Assembly (NCBI GenBank): GCA_019136515.1 | Contig: JAGVUB010000164.1 | Span: forward strand, 78,394 to 124,919 | Direction: 5' to 3' | Source of the DNA: Verrucomicrobiota bacterium | Lineage (GTDB): Bacteria; Verrucomicrobiota; Verrucomicrobiia; Opitutales; Opitutaceae | Length of the DNA stretch: 46,526 nucleotides | Shown: positions 18,612-33,362 of the stretch, piece after piece | Layout of the letters: each line of letters starts with the position of its first letter | Position numbering within the stretch: position 1 is the first letter of the stretch | Made by a program: the position numbers and the translations under genes | The notes under the pieces: model-generated | Database searches by the model: none | Seen by the model: the letters and a program-made list of their open reading frames with translations, nothing else | What the model was told of the DNA's origin: nothing

Positions 18612-19886
18612 TTACGACTGTTTTGCGTCCCCGGTGGCGCGGCCGAGGGTGCGCACGGAGGCGCGGTCGGTCTTGCCGGCGGGCGTGCGGGGCCAGGTGG
18701 CGATGGGACACCAGCGGCGGGGAAGTTTGTGCGGGCTTAGCGTAGCGCGCAGCATCCGCTCAACCGCGGCGAGATCGGGGGCGTCGGCGGCGGGGAAGAC
18801 GGCGGCGACGCACTCGCCCCAGCGCGGGTCGGGCAGGCCGAGCACGAGCACCTCGGAGAAGGCGCCGGTGGCGCGCAGCGCCGTCTCGATCTCGGCAGGG
18901 TGCACCTTCTCGCTGCCGGTGTTGATCGCGGCGTCGGCGCGGCCGACGAGCTGGAGGTTTCCGGCGGAGTCGATGCGGCCGAGGTCCTCGGTGCGGAACG
19001 GGCCGGGTGGGCGCGGTTCGGGCCAGTAGCCGAGAAAGAGCGACTTGGCGGAGACTTCGATGCGGCCGAGCGCGTTGGGCGGTTGCGGCTCGGCCGTGTC
19101 GGGATCGACGATGCGGAGGGTTGCGTGGGGCAGCGGGCGCAGGCCGGTCTCGCCGGCGAGGAAGGCGGCGGGTGGCTGGACGGCGAGGGCGGCGGCGAAC
19201 TCGCTCGCGCCATAGGAGACCGCGAGGGGCAGTCGCTCGGCGCGGGCGCGCTCGAGCAGCGCGGAGCCGGCGGGGGCGCCGCCGAGGAGGATCAGGGAGA
19301 AGGCGCGCAGCCAGGCGCATGCGGCGGGCTCTCCGAGCAGGCGCTGCAGTTGGGTGGGCACCAGCGAGAGCATCCAGCCGCCGGCGACGGAGGGCAGCGC
19401 CGGCAACCGGCCGGCGGCGACAGCGTGCCAGTCGGCGAGAAGGAGCGCGCCCCCGGTGGCGAGGGCGCGGACGAGTTGCTGGAAGCCGCCGATGTGGTGC
19501 AGCGGCAGCAGACAGAGGCTGTTGAGGGGGGCGCCGCCGGCGAAGGACTGGAGGGCGAGGGCGGCGGACTCGAGCGTGTCGGGCGTGTGGGTGGCGAACC
19601 GCAACACGCCGCCGGAGCTGCCGGTGGCGACGAGGAGGCGGGGCGGGGCAGCGGCGTCGCCGGGCGCGAGGCGCAGTCGCTCGGCGGTGGCGCGTTCGGC
19701 GGCGGTCCAGTGCGGGCGGCAGAGGAGGACATCGCGCCCCGCGACGAGGGCGGCGATGGCGTGCGCGGCGTAGGCGAGCGGATCGGGCGAGTCGATCGCG
19801 ACCGGGGCGCCGGCGGGGCGGGCGGCCGCGGTGAGCGTGGTGGCGAAGCGGGCGGCGTGGTCACGCCAGTCCGCCCCGGTATCCAT
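18612..19886 (-). CDS. menE: o-Succinylbenzoate-CoA ligase
   Basis: ANL-superfamily acyl-CoA synthetase of menaquinone synthesis: OSB + ATP + CoA to OSB-CoA. About 424 residues, short as is usual for MenE. Visible motifs are LLVATGSSGGVLRFATHT (P-loop-like A3), LLPLHHIGG, SYGASEFAAAL (A5), RTEDLGRIDSAGNLQLVGR (A7/A8) and TPAGKTDRASV with the A10 catalytic Lys. The assignment rests on motif order plus adjacency to menC, whose coding end it nearly touches. An alternative ATG at 19943 would add 19 residues and overlap menC by 37 bases, suggesting translational coupling. The other men genes are not in this window. Confidence 0.88.
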   Translation of the reverse strand: MDTGADWRDHAARFATTLTAAARPAGAPVAIDSPDPLAYAAHAIAALVAGRDVLLCRPHWTAAERATAERLRLAPGDAAAPPRLLVATGSSGGVLRFATHTPDTLESAALALQSFAGGAPLNSLCLLPLHHIGGFQQLVRALATGGALLLADWHAVAAGRLPALPSVAGGWMLSLVPTQLQRLLGEPAACAWLRAFSLILLGGAPAGSALLERARAERLPLAVSYGASEFAAALAVQPPAAFLAGETGLRPLPHATLRIVDPDTAEPQPPNALGRIEVSAKSLFLGYWPEPRPPGPFRTEDLGRIDSAGNLQLVGRADAAINTGSEKVHPAEIETALRATGAFSEVLVLGLPDPRWGECVAAVFPAADAPDLAAVERMLRATLSPHKLPRRWCPIATWPRTPAGKTDRASVRTLGRATGDAKQS

Positions 19887-19906
19887 GGAGCGGACAGCGG
19901 GCTCGG

Positions 19907-20929
19907 TCAGGCGGTGGGCGGCACTGGCGAGGAGAGTTCCCATAACGGGCCCGGGGCAAGACGCGCGAGCCACTTGGTCGAGAGGGTGGGGCCGGGTTCG
20001 GGGAGGTTCAAGCGCTCGTCGGCGAAGCAGCCGATGGTGCCGAAGCCGAGCGCGCGGCCGGCCAAGTTCGCGCGGGCGGCGACCAGGAGGGCTGCGCGGG
20101 CGCCGACGGCGGTCTCGAAGGCGCTGGAGAACACAACCTCGGCCTCGTAGTCGGCGATCAGTTTCAGGATACCCCGCGGGGAGCCGGCGAGCGCTGGCTT
20201 GAGCACGTAGATGCCCGGCCAGCCGAAATCGAGCCAGCGGTGGAGGTCGGCCTCGTGGGCGACGGATTCGTCGAGGGCGAGGCGGGTGGCGAATGCGGTC
20301 GCGAGCTCGAGCACCGGTTGTTCGCGACCGACCGGGAGCGGTTGCTCGATGAACTCGATGGGGCGGCCCTCGCAGGCCTGCAACCAGAGGCGCGCCTCGG
20401 CGAGGTCCCAGGCGCCATTGGCGTCGAGCCGGAGGCGGCCACCGGCGGGGAGCGCGGCGAGCACGTGGGGAAGCAGGGCGCGCTCGGCGGCGTCGTCGCC
20501 GACGCCGACCTTCCACTTCATGGTTGTGAAGCCGCGCGCGGCGGCGCGGGTGGCGGCCTCGACGGCGGCCGGACCGGCGGGGAGGAGTGCGGCGAGCGGA
20601 AGTTGGCGGACGGGCACGGGATCGTCGGGCCGCTGGAGGGCGTCCCATGCCGTTTCCAGCGCGAAGCGGCAACAGGGCAGCGTGGGCGGGACGGCCCGGA
20701 CCGCGGCTTCGTCGAGCATGGCCGGCAACGCGGTGCAGAAGGCCAGCGCGGCGGCGAGCGGCTCGCTGCCCCAGGCGGGCAGGGGGGCGATCTCGCCGAG
20801 GGCGGACCGGCCGGTCTCGGCCGTGAGTCGCACGAACACGCCCTCCCGCTCGGACCATACGCCGTGGGCGGTGGCCAGCGGTTGGCGGAAGGCGGCGCGG
20901 AAGGTGCGGTATTCGAAGCGGACGGGCAT
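19907..20929 (-). CDS. menC: o-Succinylbenzoate synthase
   Basis: Enolase-superfamily dehydratase converting SHCHC to o-succinylbenzoate in menaquinone synthesis. 340 residues. The N-terminal capping domain (about 1-115) is followed by the barrel with the general acid/base motif TMKWKVGVG (KxK), metal ligands in RLDANGAW, EFIEQP and LALDES, and the second catalytic Lys in YVLKPALAG. The start is the ATG complementary to 20927-20929; the longer open frame upstream is not supported by similarity. It is directly upstream of menE, and together they perform consecutive steps. Confidence 0.92.
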   Translation of the reverse strand: MPVRFEYRTFRAAFRQPLATAHGVWSEREGVFVRLTAETGRSALGEIAPLPAWGSEPLAAALAFCTALPAMLDEAAVRAVPPTLPCCRFALETAWDALQRPDDPVPVRQLPLAALLPAGPAAVEAATRAAARGFTTMKWKVGVGDDAAERALLPHVLAALPAGGRLRLDANGAWDLAEARLWLQACEGRPIEFIEQPLPVGREQPVLELATAFATRLALDESVAHEADLHRWLDFGWPGIYVLKPALAGSPRGILKLIADYEAEVVFSSAFETAVGARAALLVAARANLAGRALGFGTIGCFADERLNLPEPGPTLSTKWLARLAPGPLWELSSPVPPTA

Positions 20930-21063
20930 CGACGAGTGGGCGCGGATGGAGACTGGGCCGGTTCGGGCCAGAAATGAAGGACGAACCTTGCGCGCGGTGC
21001 GGGGGCCCGAGGCGTTCTTTTCGGCTATTGCCGCCCCGGGGGGCTGGGCTAGGTTCGCGCCAC

Positions 21064-22863
21064 ATGAAGTCGTTTTTCGCGAGTTTCTTCGGGGCCCTGA
21101 CGGCGCTGGTCGTGTTCGTCTTCGGCGGGATGTTCCTGATGTTCGTCGGCATCGTGATGCTGGCGGCATTGGGCGAGCAGCAGCCGAAGCAGCAGCACGT
21201 CGAGAAGGGATCGTTCCTCGTGCTCGACCTGAACACGAACATCACCGATGCGCCCTCGCCGTTCGAGGGCGGCGGCAAGCTCGCGGGGCTGCTCGGTGCG
21301 GACGGCAACCGCCTGCAGCTGCGGCTTGTGCTCGAGACCCTGCAGCGGGCGCAGGCGGACGGGCGGATCCGCGGCCTGCTGCTCACCGGCAACCTGCTGC
21401 CGCAGGACTACGGCAGCGGCTATGCGGCGTTGCGCGAAGTGCGGCAGGCGGTCGAGGCGTTCCGCGCCGCGGGCAAGCCGGTGGTCGCCTACGCGGAGAA
21501 TCTGGACACCCGGAACTACTACCTGATGTCGGCGGCGTCGGAGGTGGTGCTGCATCCGTTTGGCATGGTGTGGATGCCCGGATTGGCCTCCGAACCGATG
21601 TTCCTGGCCGGTACACTCGAGAAACTTGGCGTGGGAGTGCAGGTCACGCGCTCGGGCCGCTACAAGAGTTATGCCGAGACGTATGTGCGGCGCGATTTCA
21701 GTCCGGAGGCCCGCGAGGCCACCCAGAAGCTGCTCGACGATGTATGGAGCGAACTGCGCGCACAGGTGGCACAGTCGCGCAAAATCACGCCGGAGCAGTT
21801 GCAGGCGCTCGTCGAGCAACCGCAGGTCCAGATGGGCGAGGTGGCGGTGAAGAGCGGACTGGTCGACCGCACAGCCTACTGGGATGAGGTGCTGGCAGAC
21901 CTCAAGACCCGCACCGATGCCGAGGACGAGCACACGTTCAAGCAGATCGGTCTGCGCGCCTACGCGAAGGCGCTCGCCCCGCAGCATCACACGGGCGGCA
22001 CGATCGCGGTCGTTTACGCCGAAGGGGTGATCGTCGATGGCGAGGGCGCGGAGGAGGGCGAGGTGGGCGGCGACCGTTTCGCCCGGGAACTGCGGGCCCT
22101 GCGGCAGGACGAGAAGGTGAAGGCGGTGGTGTTGCGGGTGAACAGCCCCGGCGGCAGCGCCAACGCCAGCGAGGTGATCCAGCGCGAGCTGCGTCTGCTG
22201 CAGGAGGAAAAGCCGGTGGTGGTCTCGATGGGCACGGTGGCCGCTTCCGGTGGATACTGGATCTCGGCCTACGCGGATCGGATCTACGCCGAGCCGAACA
22301 CAATCACCGGCTCGATCGGGGTGATCGGAATGCTGTTCAACGTGAAGGAGCTTTCGCAGAAGGTCGGCGTTTCGTTCGACGTGGTGAAGACGGGCAAGTT
22401 CGCCGACACCGAGACGCTCTCGCGGCCGAAGACCGACGAGGAGCTGCGCGCGATCCAGTCGGTGGTGGACTGGCTCTACGAGTCGTTCATCGAGCGCGTG
22501 GCCGAGGGTCGCAAGCTGGACGGCGCGAAGGTGCGCGAGATCGCGGAGGGCCGCGTGTGGTCGGGCCGCGACGCCAAGCGGCTCGGCTTGATCGACGAGT
22601 TCGGTGGTTTGGAGGCGGCGATCGAATATGCGGCGCAGAAGGCGCAGGTTGGCCGGACCTACCGGTTGCAGGAGTATCCCGGAAAGCGGGAGCTGGGCGA
22701 GATCCTCAAGGAGCTCTTCGAGGACTCCGGCGATTACCTGAGCCGGAATCGGATCGAGGCCCGAATCCTGGGGCGGGTGCGCCAGCAGGTGCGTTCGCTC
22801 GAGCAGTACAACGATCCGCGGAACGTCTATCTGCGGCTGCCGGTCGAACTGCAGCTCAACTGA
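21064..22863 (+). CDS. sppA: Signal peptide peptidase SppA, 67K type
   Basis: Membrane-anchored serine protease that degrades cleaved signal peptides on the periplasmic side. 599 residues, the long form with tandem peptidase S49 domains. One N-terminal membrane anchor (about residues 8-37) is followed by the first S49 half with the catalytic Lys in GRYKSYAE (K201) and the second half with the nucleophile in VAASGGYW (S395). Supporting motifs are LRVNSPGGSANASE and TGSIGVIGM. The start ATG at 21064 was chosen because the anchor begins there; the open frame continues further upstream without support. It is divergent from menC, with about 134 bases between the two starts. Confidence 0.95.
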   Translation: MKSFFASFFGALTALVVFVFGGMFLMFVGIVMLAALGEQQPKQQHVEKGSFLVLDLNTNITDAPSPFEGGGKLAGLLGADGNRLQLRLVLETLQRAQADGRIRGLLLTGNLLPQDYGSGYAALREVRQAVEAFRAAGKPVVAYAENLDTRNYYLMSAASEVVLHPFGMVWMPGLASEPMFLAGTLEKLGVGVQVTRSGRYKSYAETYVRRDFSPEAREATQKLLDDVWSELRAQVAQSRKITPEQLQALVEQPQVQMGEVAVKSGLVDRTAYWDEVLADLKTRTDAEDEHTFKQIGLRAYAKALAPQHHTGGTIAVVYAEGVIVDGEGAEEGEVGGDRFARELRALRQDEKVKAVVLRVNSPGGSANASEVIQRELRLLQEEKPVVVSMGTVAASGGYWISAYADRIYAEPNTITGSIGVIGMLFNVKELSQKVGVSFDVVKTGKFADTETLSRPKTDEELRAIQSVVDWLYESFIERVAEGRKLDGAKVREIAEGRVWSGRDAKRLGLIDEFGGLEAAIEYAAQKAQVGRTYRLQEYPGKRELGEILKELFEDSGDYLSRNRIEARILGRVRQQVRSLEQYNDPRNVYLRLPVELQLN

Positions 22864-22890
22864 GCTGCCCGCACGACCAACTTTCTTCCC

Positions 22891-23433
22891 ATGCACAAGG
22901 ACACTGTTCTGCTCCGCGACTGCCCGGCGACGGAGATCCCCGCCGGGACCCCGGCGGTGCTGCCGGCCGGGACTGCGGCCATCATCACCCAGATGCTCGG
23001 TGGCAGCGTGACCGTGCGCGCGCTGGGGACGCTCTACCGGATCGCGCCCGAGCAGGTGTCGGCCCTCAAGGGATTCGCACCGCCGGCGCCCGCCGCAGGG
23101 GCGCCCGTGGCGCCGGCCGCCTTCGACGAACAGGCGGTGTGGGCGGTGCTCAAGACGTGTTTCGATCCGGAGATTCCGCTCAACATCGTGGATCTCGGGC
23201 TGGTGTACGACCTCGCCGTCGAGCCTGACGAGGGCGGTCGCTGGAAGGTGGCGGTCAAGATGACGCTCACCGCGCCGGGCTGTGGCATGGGGCCGGTGAT
23301 CGCCGAGGATGCGCGGACGAGGATTCTCGCGTTGCCGGGCGTGGCCGAGGCGACGGTGCACATTGTCTGGGATCCGGCGTGGACGCCCGAGATGATGTCG
23401 ACCGAGGGTCGGCAGGTGCTGGGCTTGGAGTGA
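22891..23433 (+). CDS. sufT: SufT-like Fe-S cluster assembly protein (DUF59/MIP18)
   Basis: 180 residues. An N-terminal segment of about 70 residues with LRDCPATEIPAGTP is characteristic of the SufT subgroup. The MIP18/DUF59 domain follows, with DPEIPLNIVDLGLVYDLAV and the functionally important Cys in LTAPGCGMGPVIAED. The role in Fe-S cluster maturation is known from Gram-positive SufT and from eukaryotic MIP18, and is inferred here. It lies 27 bases after sppA on the same strand, likely cotranscribed. No suf operon is nearby. The ATG start is unambiguous. Confidence 0.9.
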   Translation: MHKDTVLLRDCPATEIPAGTPAVLPAGTAAIITQMLGGSVTVRALGTLYRIAPEQVSALKGFAPPAPAAGAPVAPAAFDEQAVWAVLKTCFDPEIPLNIVDLGLVYDLAVEPDEGGRWKVAVKMTLTAPGCGMGPVIAEDARTRILALPGVAEATVHIVWDPAWTPEMMSTEGRQVLGLE

Positions 23434-23466
23434 TCCGCTGCGGCCGGGCGCGCCACCGATTCGTGG

Positions 23467-28467
<5,001 letters not shown>

Positions 28468-28624
28468 GGGGCGAGGTGGGTGGGGGGGGCGGGCGCGATG
28501 CGCGCTTCTACTATCGGCCGGCTCCGCGCGGGGTTTACCCGGGAATGCGGAGCGGCGGGACAGGGAGGCGCCGAACGGAAGCCCGCGGGCACGCGCCCGT
28601 CTTGGGCTGGGTCGACCATCCGGT

Positions 28625-31600
28625 TCAGGCCTGCCGCGTGGGCGGCCGGGCGGGTAATGCGAAGAAGAAGGTGGCACCTTCGCCGGGGATGCTTTCGGCC
28701 CAGATCCGTCCGCCATGGCGCAAGATGATGCGCTTGGCGTTGGCCAGACCGATGCCGGTGCCCTCGAAGTCGCGGGTGTGGTGCAGCCGCTGAAAGACGC
28801 CGAAAAGCTTGGTGGAGTATTTCGGATCGAAGCCGGCTCCGTTGTCGCGGACGAAGACGACATGCTCGCCGGGGTGTGCGGGTGTGGCGGATGGCATGCC
28901 GATCTCGATGATCGCCGGTTGGCGATGACGGGTGAATTTCACCGCGTTGCTGAGGAGGTTGGCCACGACTTGGCGGAGCAGTGCGGGATCGGCGACGACG
29001 GTTGGTAACGGACCGATCTTCCACTCGATGAGCCGGTCTTCACATTCGGGGCGCAACTCGGCGATGACTTGGGTGACGAGCGTGGCGACGGAGACCTGCG
29101 CGCTCTTGAAATCGGCGCGGCTGAGGCGGGCGAAGGTTAGGAGACTGTCGATGAGCTGGCTGAGGCGGATCGTCTCGGCGGCGATGATCTGGAAGAAGCG
29201 CCGGCTCTCGGCATCGAGGTTGTCGCGGTTGCGGCGACGCAGCAGATCGACGAACCCGTTGATATTGCGCAGCGGAGCGCGAAGGTCGTGAGAAATCGAG
29301 TACGAGAAGGACTCGAGCTCCTGGTTGTTGGCGACGAGTTGCTGGTTGGCGCGCACCAGCGCCTCGGTGCGCTCGGCGACGCGGCGCTCAAGCTCGGCGC
29401 TGAGCTGCCGGTAGCTCTCCTCGCTGGTGCGGAGCCGCTCCGCCTGCCGAAGGGTGGCATCCATGTTGGCGGCGAGCTGGCGATTGGCGTCGTTGAGCTC
29501 CTTGGTGCGCAGGGCGACGAGGCGCTCGAGGCGGGCCTTCTCGCGGCGCTCGTGCCAGCCGGCGTACCAAACGAGCAGGGCGAGGAAACCGAGGGCGGCG
29601 ATCGTGTAGGTGGCGTACGCAGCGGGGGCTCGGAACCAGGGCGGTGCGATCGTGAGGGCGAGCTGGGTGACCGGCCCGGGGACGCCTTGGACGACGGGGC
29701 GTACCTGGAGCGTGTAAGCGCCCTCCTTGAGTCGGTTGAAGGCGATCGTGCCGACGACACCGGTGGACACCCAGCTGTCGCTGGCGCCGGCGAGGCGGAT
29801 CTCGAAGGTGACCGTTTGCGACGGGGTGGCGCCGACCGCCAGAAAGTGCACGGCGATGGAATTGTCGGCGAATGGCAGGCGTGGCAGTGCTGCCTGGGGC
29901 GCGAAGAGGGTGCGGTGGTGGTTGGTGAGCTGTATCTGGGTGATGATCGCTCGGGGGGCGCTGGGTGGCGGGGCGGGAATGTCCGGATCGTAGCGCAGGA
30001 GTTGGCGCCGCTCGTGGAGCCAGACAGGGCCGCCGGCGTCGGCCGTGAGGGAGACCGGATGCAGGCCAGTGGGAAACGGGACGTCGAGCTCGCGATAGTT
30101 TGCACCCTGGCGCGCGAACAGGCGGGGTGTGGCGGCGGTACCGACCCAGAGGATGCCGCGGGCGTCGATGCAGGGGCGGCCGACGATCTCGAAGCTGGCG
30201 GGCAGTGCGCGATGAAAGGCGGTATCGGGTTCGAAGCGTCGGCTTTGGGACTCGAAGCGCAGGAGGGTGCCGCGGACGTTGGCGCGGAGTTCGCCGTCCA
30301 ACACCGTCAGCTGGGCCCAGCCGCCCTCGAGACCGGCGGCCGACCCGAGCACCTCGATTCGGGGCACCTCGGCGGTGAGCTCGACGCGGGCGACGCCGAG
30401 CTCCGCCCAGAGGACGCCGTGGGCGTCGCGGATGGCGCCGTAGATGCTGCCGATCTCAGGGGCCGGGGTGGGGGCGACCTCGTAGCCGGTGCCCTGCGGG
30501 CGTAGCCAGCCGGCGACCCCTTCGGCGATGAAGGCCCACCGGCCATGCGCGTCGGGGGCGGTGCTCACGTGCGGGTTGACGAGCCCGGGCACGACGAGGC
30601 GCCATGTGTCTTCGTCGCGCCGGTACAGGCCGCGGCGACCGCTGGCGAGCAGCGCCCCCGTCTCGGGGGCGAGCTGGCCGAGGAACTCGTCGGGCGGGGT
30701 GTCGATTTCGAAACGCAGAAGGCGACCGGCGGCGTCGTAGATACCTCGCTGGGCCTGGCCGTCGCTGATGAGCCACAGGCGGCCGGCGAAGCGATAGGGT
30801 TGGGCGAAGATGAGCCCGGTGGAGACCATCGGTTCGTAACGGGCGAGGCGGGAGGGAAACTCAACGCACACGATACCGTCGTTGAGCAGTCCCCACACCA
30901 CCCCGGTACCGGTGGCGTGGAGCCGGCTGACGCGCGCCAGGCGGTGGTCGAGAGTGCGGTCGAGGACCTGGATGGTGCGCAGTTGGCGGTCGAAGAAGAC
31001 GATGCCGAGGTTGTCGACCGCGGCGGCAAAGAGGCCGTCGCCGGCCGGGCAGAGGTCGTTGATTCGGCTGCCCCCGGAGAGCGGGCCGCCGGCGGGCAGT
31101 GGCGTGCGGGTCCCTGCGGCGAAGAACTGGAGTCCGTGGCCGTTGGTGCCGACGACGTGACGACCGTCGCCGAGCGCAAGGCCACAGGTGACGGTGTGGC
31201 TGACGTTGGTGTCGCTGGCGGCGATGACGGACTCCAGCCCAGCGGGAGTCTCGCGCCAGAGCGCGCCGTCGGCCTTGTCGCTGAGGTAGATGGTGCCGCC
31301 GAGGTCGAAGGCTCGTTCGAGGTCGGCGATCCGGCCCGCAGTGCGTGGCGGCTCGCCGGGCTTCCAGCTGATGACCTCGCCGATGCCGCCGTACCAATAC
31401 CAGTGTTCGCCGGCCTTCACCACCGTGATGGGCATCATCAGGGGATTGGGCGTGGGGGCGACGGCGGTGCGACGGAGGGTGCCGTCGGGCAGGAAGTCGA
31501 GGCGGGCGATCGCCGAGGGAGTGCCGGTGTAGAGACGGCCGGTGGGGTCGACGGCGACCTGGGTGGGAGGGGCGGCCGAATCGGCGCGATCGAGGTGGTG

Positions 31601-31891
31601 GAGTTCCCAGCGGACGCCGTCGCCGAGGGCCAGTTCACGCCCGGCCAGGGCGAGGATGCGGCCGTCGGGCAGAAGCTGGAGGTCGGTCGGAGGCGAGCTC
31701 AGGCCCATGGCCGCCGGGGAGGTGATCGCGAAGAAGGGGATCCCGGACTCATTGAGGCCGGGGGCGGCCGGAGGCAGGGGCGAGGACTGGGCGCGGAGCG
31801 AGAGGGCGGCGACGATGGCAGCGAACGTAAGCAGCCAGACCACGCGGCGGCGGTGGGGCGGCGATGGGGCGGGCGACGGCGGAGGCTGCAT
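28625..31891 (-). CDS. Membrane sensor histidine kinase with periplasmic propeller-like and Y_Y_Y domains
   Basis: 1088 residues. A signal anchor (VVWLLTFAAIVAALSL, about 17-32) precedes a roughly 600-residue periplasmic region with repeated blade-like strands (LLPDGRILALAG, VAVDPTGRLYTG, DAHGRWAFIAEGVA), as in two-component-regulator propellers. Next come a Y_Y_Y domain (about 645-745), a membrane helix (about 750-775) and a long coiled coil. HisKA of the bacteriophytochrome class has SYSISHDLRAPLRNI near 867. HATPase ends the protein (NLLSNAVKFT, DNGAGFDPKYSTK, FEGTGIGLANAKRI). There is no receiver domain, so the partner must be elsewhere or be the neighbouring hybrid kinase. Such architecture is often tied to carbohydrate sensing in related phyla; that is inference. 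The start is the ATG complementary to 31889-31891. Confidence 0.92.
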   Translation of the reverse strand: MQPPPSPAPSPPHRRRVVWLLTFAAIVAALSLRAQSSPLPPAAPGLNESGIPFFAITSPAAMGLSSPPTDLQLLPDGRILALAGRELALGDGVRWELHHLDRADSAAPPTQVAVDPTGRLYTGTPSAIARLDFLPDGTLRRTAVAPTPNPLMMPITVVKAGEHWYWYGGIGEVISWKPGEPPRTAGRIADLERAFDLGGTIYLSDKADGALWRETPAGLESVIAASDTNVSHTVTCGLALGDGRHVVGTNGHGLQFFAAGTRTPLPAGGPLSGGSRINDLCPAGDGLFAAAVDNLGIVFFDRQLRTIQVLDRTLDHRLARVSRLHATGTGVVWGLLNDGIVCVEFPSRLARYEPMVSTGLIFAQPYRFAGRLWLISDGQAQRGIYDAAGRLLRFEIDTPPDEFLGQLAPETGALLASGRRGLYRRDEDTWRLVVPGLVNPHVSTAPDAHGRWAFIAEGVAGWLRPQGTGYEVAPTPAPEIGSIYGAIRDAHGVLWAELGVARVELTAEVPRIEVLGSAAGLEGGWAQLTVLDGELRANVRGTLLRFESQSRRFEPDTAFHRALPASFEIVGRPCIDARGILWVGTAATPRLFARQGANYRELDVPFPTGLHPVSLTADAGGPVWLHERRQLLRYDPDIPAPPPSAPRAIITQIQLTNHHRTLFAPQAALPRLPFADNSIAVHFLAVGATPSQTVTFEIRLAGASDSWVSTGVVGTIAFNRLKEGAYTLQVRPVVQGVPGPVTQLALTIAPPWFRAPAAYATYTIAALGFLALLVWYAGWHERREKARLERLVALRTKELNDANRQLAANMDATLRQAERLRTSEESYRQLSAELERRVAERTEALVRANQQLVANNQELESFSYSISHDLRAPLRNINGFVDLLRRRNRDNLDAESRRFFQIIAAETIRLSQLIDSLLTFARLSRADFKSAQVSVATLVTQVIAELRPECEDRLIEWKIGPLPTVVADPALLRQVVANLLSNAVKFTRHRQPAIIEIGMPSATPAHPGEHVVFVRDNGAGFDPKYSTKLFGVFQRLHHTRDFEGTGIGLANAKRIILRHGGRIWAESIPGEGATFFFALPARPPTRQA

Positions 31892-32011
31892 CGGTGGGGA
31901 CGGTTGACAGATCGGCAGCAGGTGCCGCCACAGTACGGGAAGCGGTTTTGCGGCGTTGGCGAGCTTGGACCGGGTTTGCGTCAGTCACACGGATGGCCTC
32001 AACCTGCGGCC

Positions 32012-32518
32012 ATGCAAAATGAGGAATGGTTCGATGTCGTCGACGAAGCGGATCGAGTGGTTGGGGCGGCGCCGCGGCGCGAAGTGCATGCGCGCGGGCT
32101 GTTGCACCGGGCGGTGCATGCGCTGGTGTTCGACGGTACCGGGCGCGTGCTGCTCCAGAAACGCTCGGCCACGAAGGACACGTTTCCGCACTGCTGGGCG
32201 GCCTCGGCCTCGGGCCATGTCGACCGTGGCGAGGATTATGATACGGCGATGGTGCGCGAACTGGGCGAGGAGATCGGGGTGCACGTGGCCGCCGTGCCGG
32301 AGCGGGTGTGCCGGATCGAGGCGTGCGAGGAGACCGGGCGGGAGTTTGTCTGGGTCTATCGCTGCCGGCACGACGGGCCGGTGCGCGGGCAGCCTGAGGA
32401 GGTGAGCGAGCTGGGCTGGTTCACCCCGGCCGAGGTCGACGCCTGGGTGGCGGTGCGGCCGGAGGAGTTCGCCCCTTCGTTTCTGCTGGTGTGGTCGCGG
32501 TGCCGGCCGGAGTGCTGA
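32012..32518 (+). CDS. Nudix hydrolase (isopentenyl-diphosphate isomerase-like subgroup)
   Basis: 168 residues. A perfect Nudix box lies at about 73-95: GHVDRGEDYDTAMV followed by RELGEEIGV, fitting GX5EX7REUXEEXGU. The N-terminus FDVVDEADRVVGAAPRREVH and LLHRAVHALVFDGTGRVLLQ resembles the YfcD/Idi-like subgroup. Members hydrolyse nucleoside diphosphate derivatives; the substrate here is unknown. The ATG at 32012 fits the family N-terminus. It is divergent from the sensor kinase at 31891, with 120 bases between starts. Confidence 0.9.
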   Translation: MQNEEWFDVVDEADRVVGAAPRREVHARGLLHRAVHALVFDGTGRVLLQKRSATKDTFPHCWAASASGHVDRGEDYDTAMVRELGEEIGVHVAAVPERVCRIEACEETGREFVWVYRCRHDGPVRGQPEEVSELGWFTPAEVDAWVAVRPEEFAPSFLLVWSRCRPEC

Positions 32519-32792
32519 GGCGCACGCTCCAGCCGAGCGACAGCGCGAGCTTCGGGACGGTGCGCTCGGAGGCATTCGCCACGGTGTTGCGCGGTGCGAC
32601 AACCGACGCATGCGCAGAGCGCGGAGTCGCCAACAACCGGTTGCCCCCTCGCCTCGACGCCCCCATGTCATGGATGATCGGAAGCGGATGGATTTGCATG
32701 GTGGTCATAGGTGGTGCAGATCGAAGGACCGGGGCGGTGTGCGATGCGCGAAGCAGTGCCACCCCCCGCGCCGCACTTCCTCCACCACCGCC

Positions 32793-33337
32793 ATGCAACG
32801 CAAAGAGTTCCTCACCACCGCTGCTGCGACGCTCGGTTCGTGCCTGTGTGGCGGCGGCTTCTCGCTGCCGAGACGCCGTCGGCCGAGGCCGACTCGCCCG
32901 AAGTCCGCGATCTGCGGCAGAAGATCGAGTTCATGCAGAAGCGGATGGCCCGGCTGGTTGCCGCGCTGGACGCGCCCACCCGACATCGGGTGCTCGAAAC
33001 CATGGGACGCGAGTGCGCGAAGGAATTCGCCTCCCTCACGGAGCGCTTTCGCGGGAAACCGCGGGAGTTCCTCGACGAGGCCCGCCGCCAATGGATGAAG
33101 GAGGCGAGCTACGATCCGGCCACCGGGACCGTCCGTGTCGTGGATCGGGCAGCCCACTGCACCTGCGCCTTTGTCCGGCCCGGCCTCACTCCGGCGGACT
33201 TCTGTGCCTGCACCCTGGGGTGGCAGAAGGAGGCGTACGCGACCATCCTCGGTGAACCGGTCGATGCGGAGCTGGAGTCGTCGGTGCTGCGTGGCGACAG
33301 CTGCTGCGCCTTTCGCATGCGGGCGCGGCGTGGATGA
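32793..33337 (+). pseudogene. Exported DUF6144-like protein, one-base frameshift after the signal peptide
   Basis: ATG 32793 opens a signal-peptide-like N-terminus (KEFLTTAAATLGSCLCGGG). The frame is then lost near 32850-32864. The +2 frame carries the clear mature protein: LAAETPSAEADSPEVRDLRQ, RMARLVAALDAPTRHRVLET, and a Cys-rich C-terminal half (AAHCTCAFVRPGLTP, FCACTLGWQKEAYATILG, DSCCAFRMR) to the stop at 33335-33337. The Cys pattern and the GWQKEAYATILG helix recall the DUF6144/ATC-hydrolase-like group, which I hold at moderate confidence. One base lost in the ggcggcgg run would explain the break. The restored length is about 181 residues. Confidence 0.68.
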
Positions 33338-33362
33338 AGCGACGCGCCCCGTCGGCTGGAGC

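Noticed and set aside
16760..18745. 661-codon plus-strand frame over the ABC permease
   Set aside because: Antisense to a clearly assigned gene; a charged low-complexity translation with no recognisable domain.
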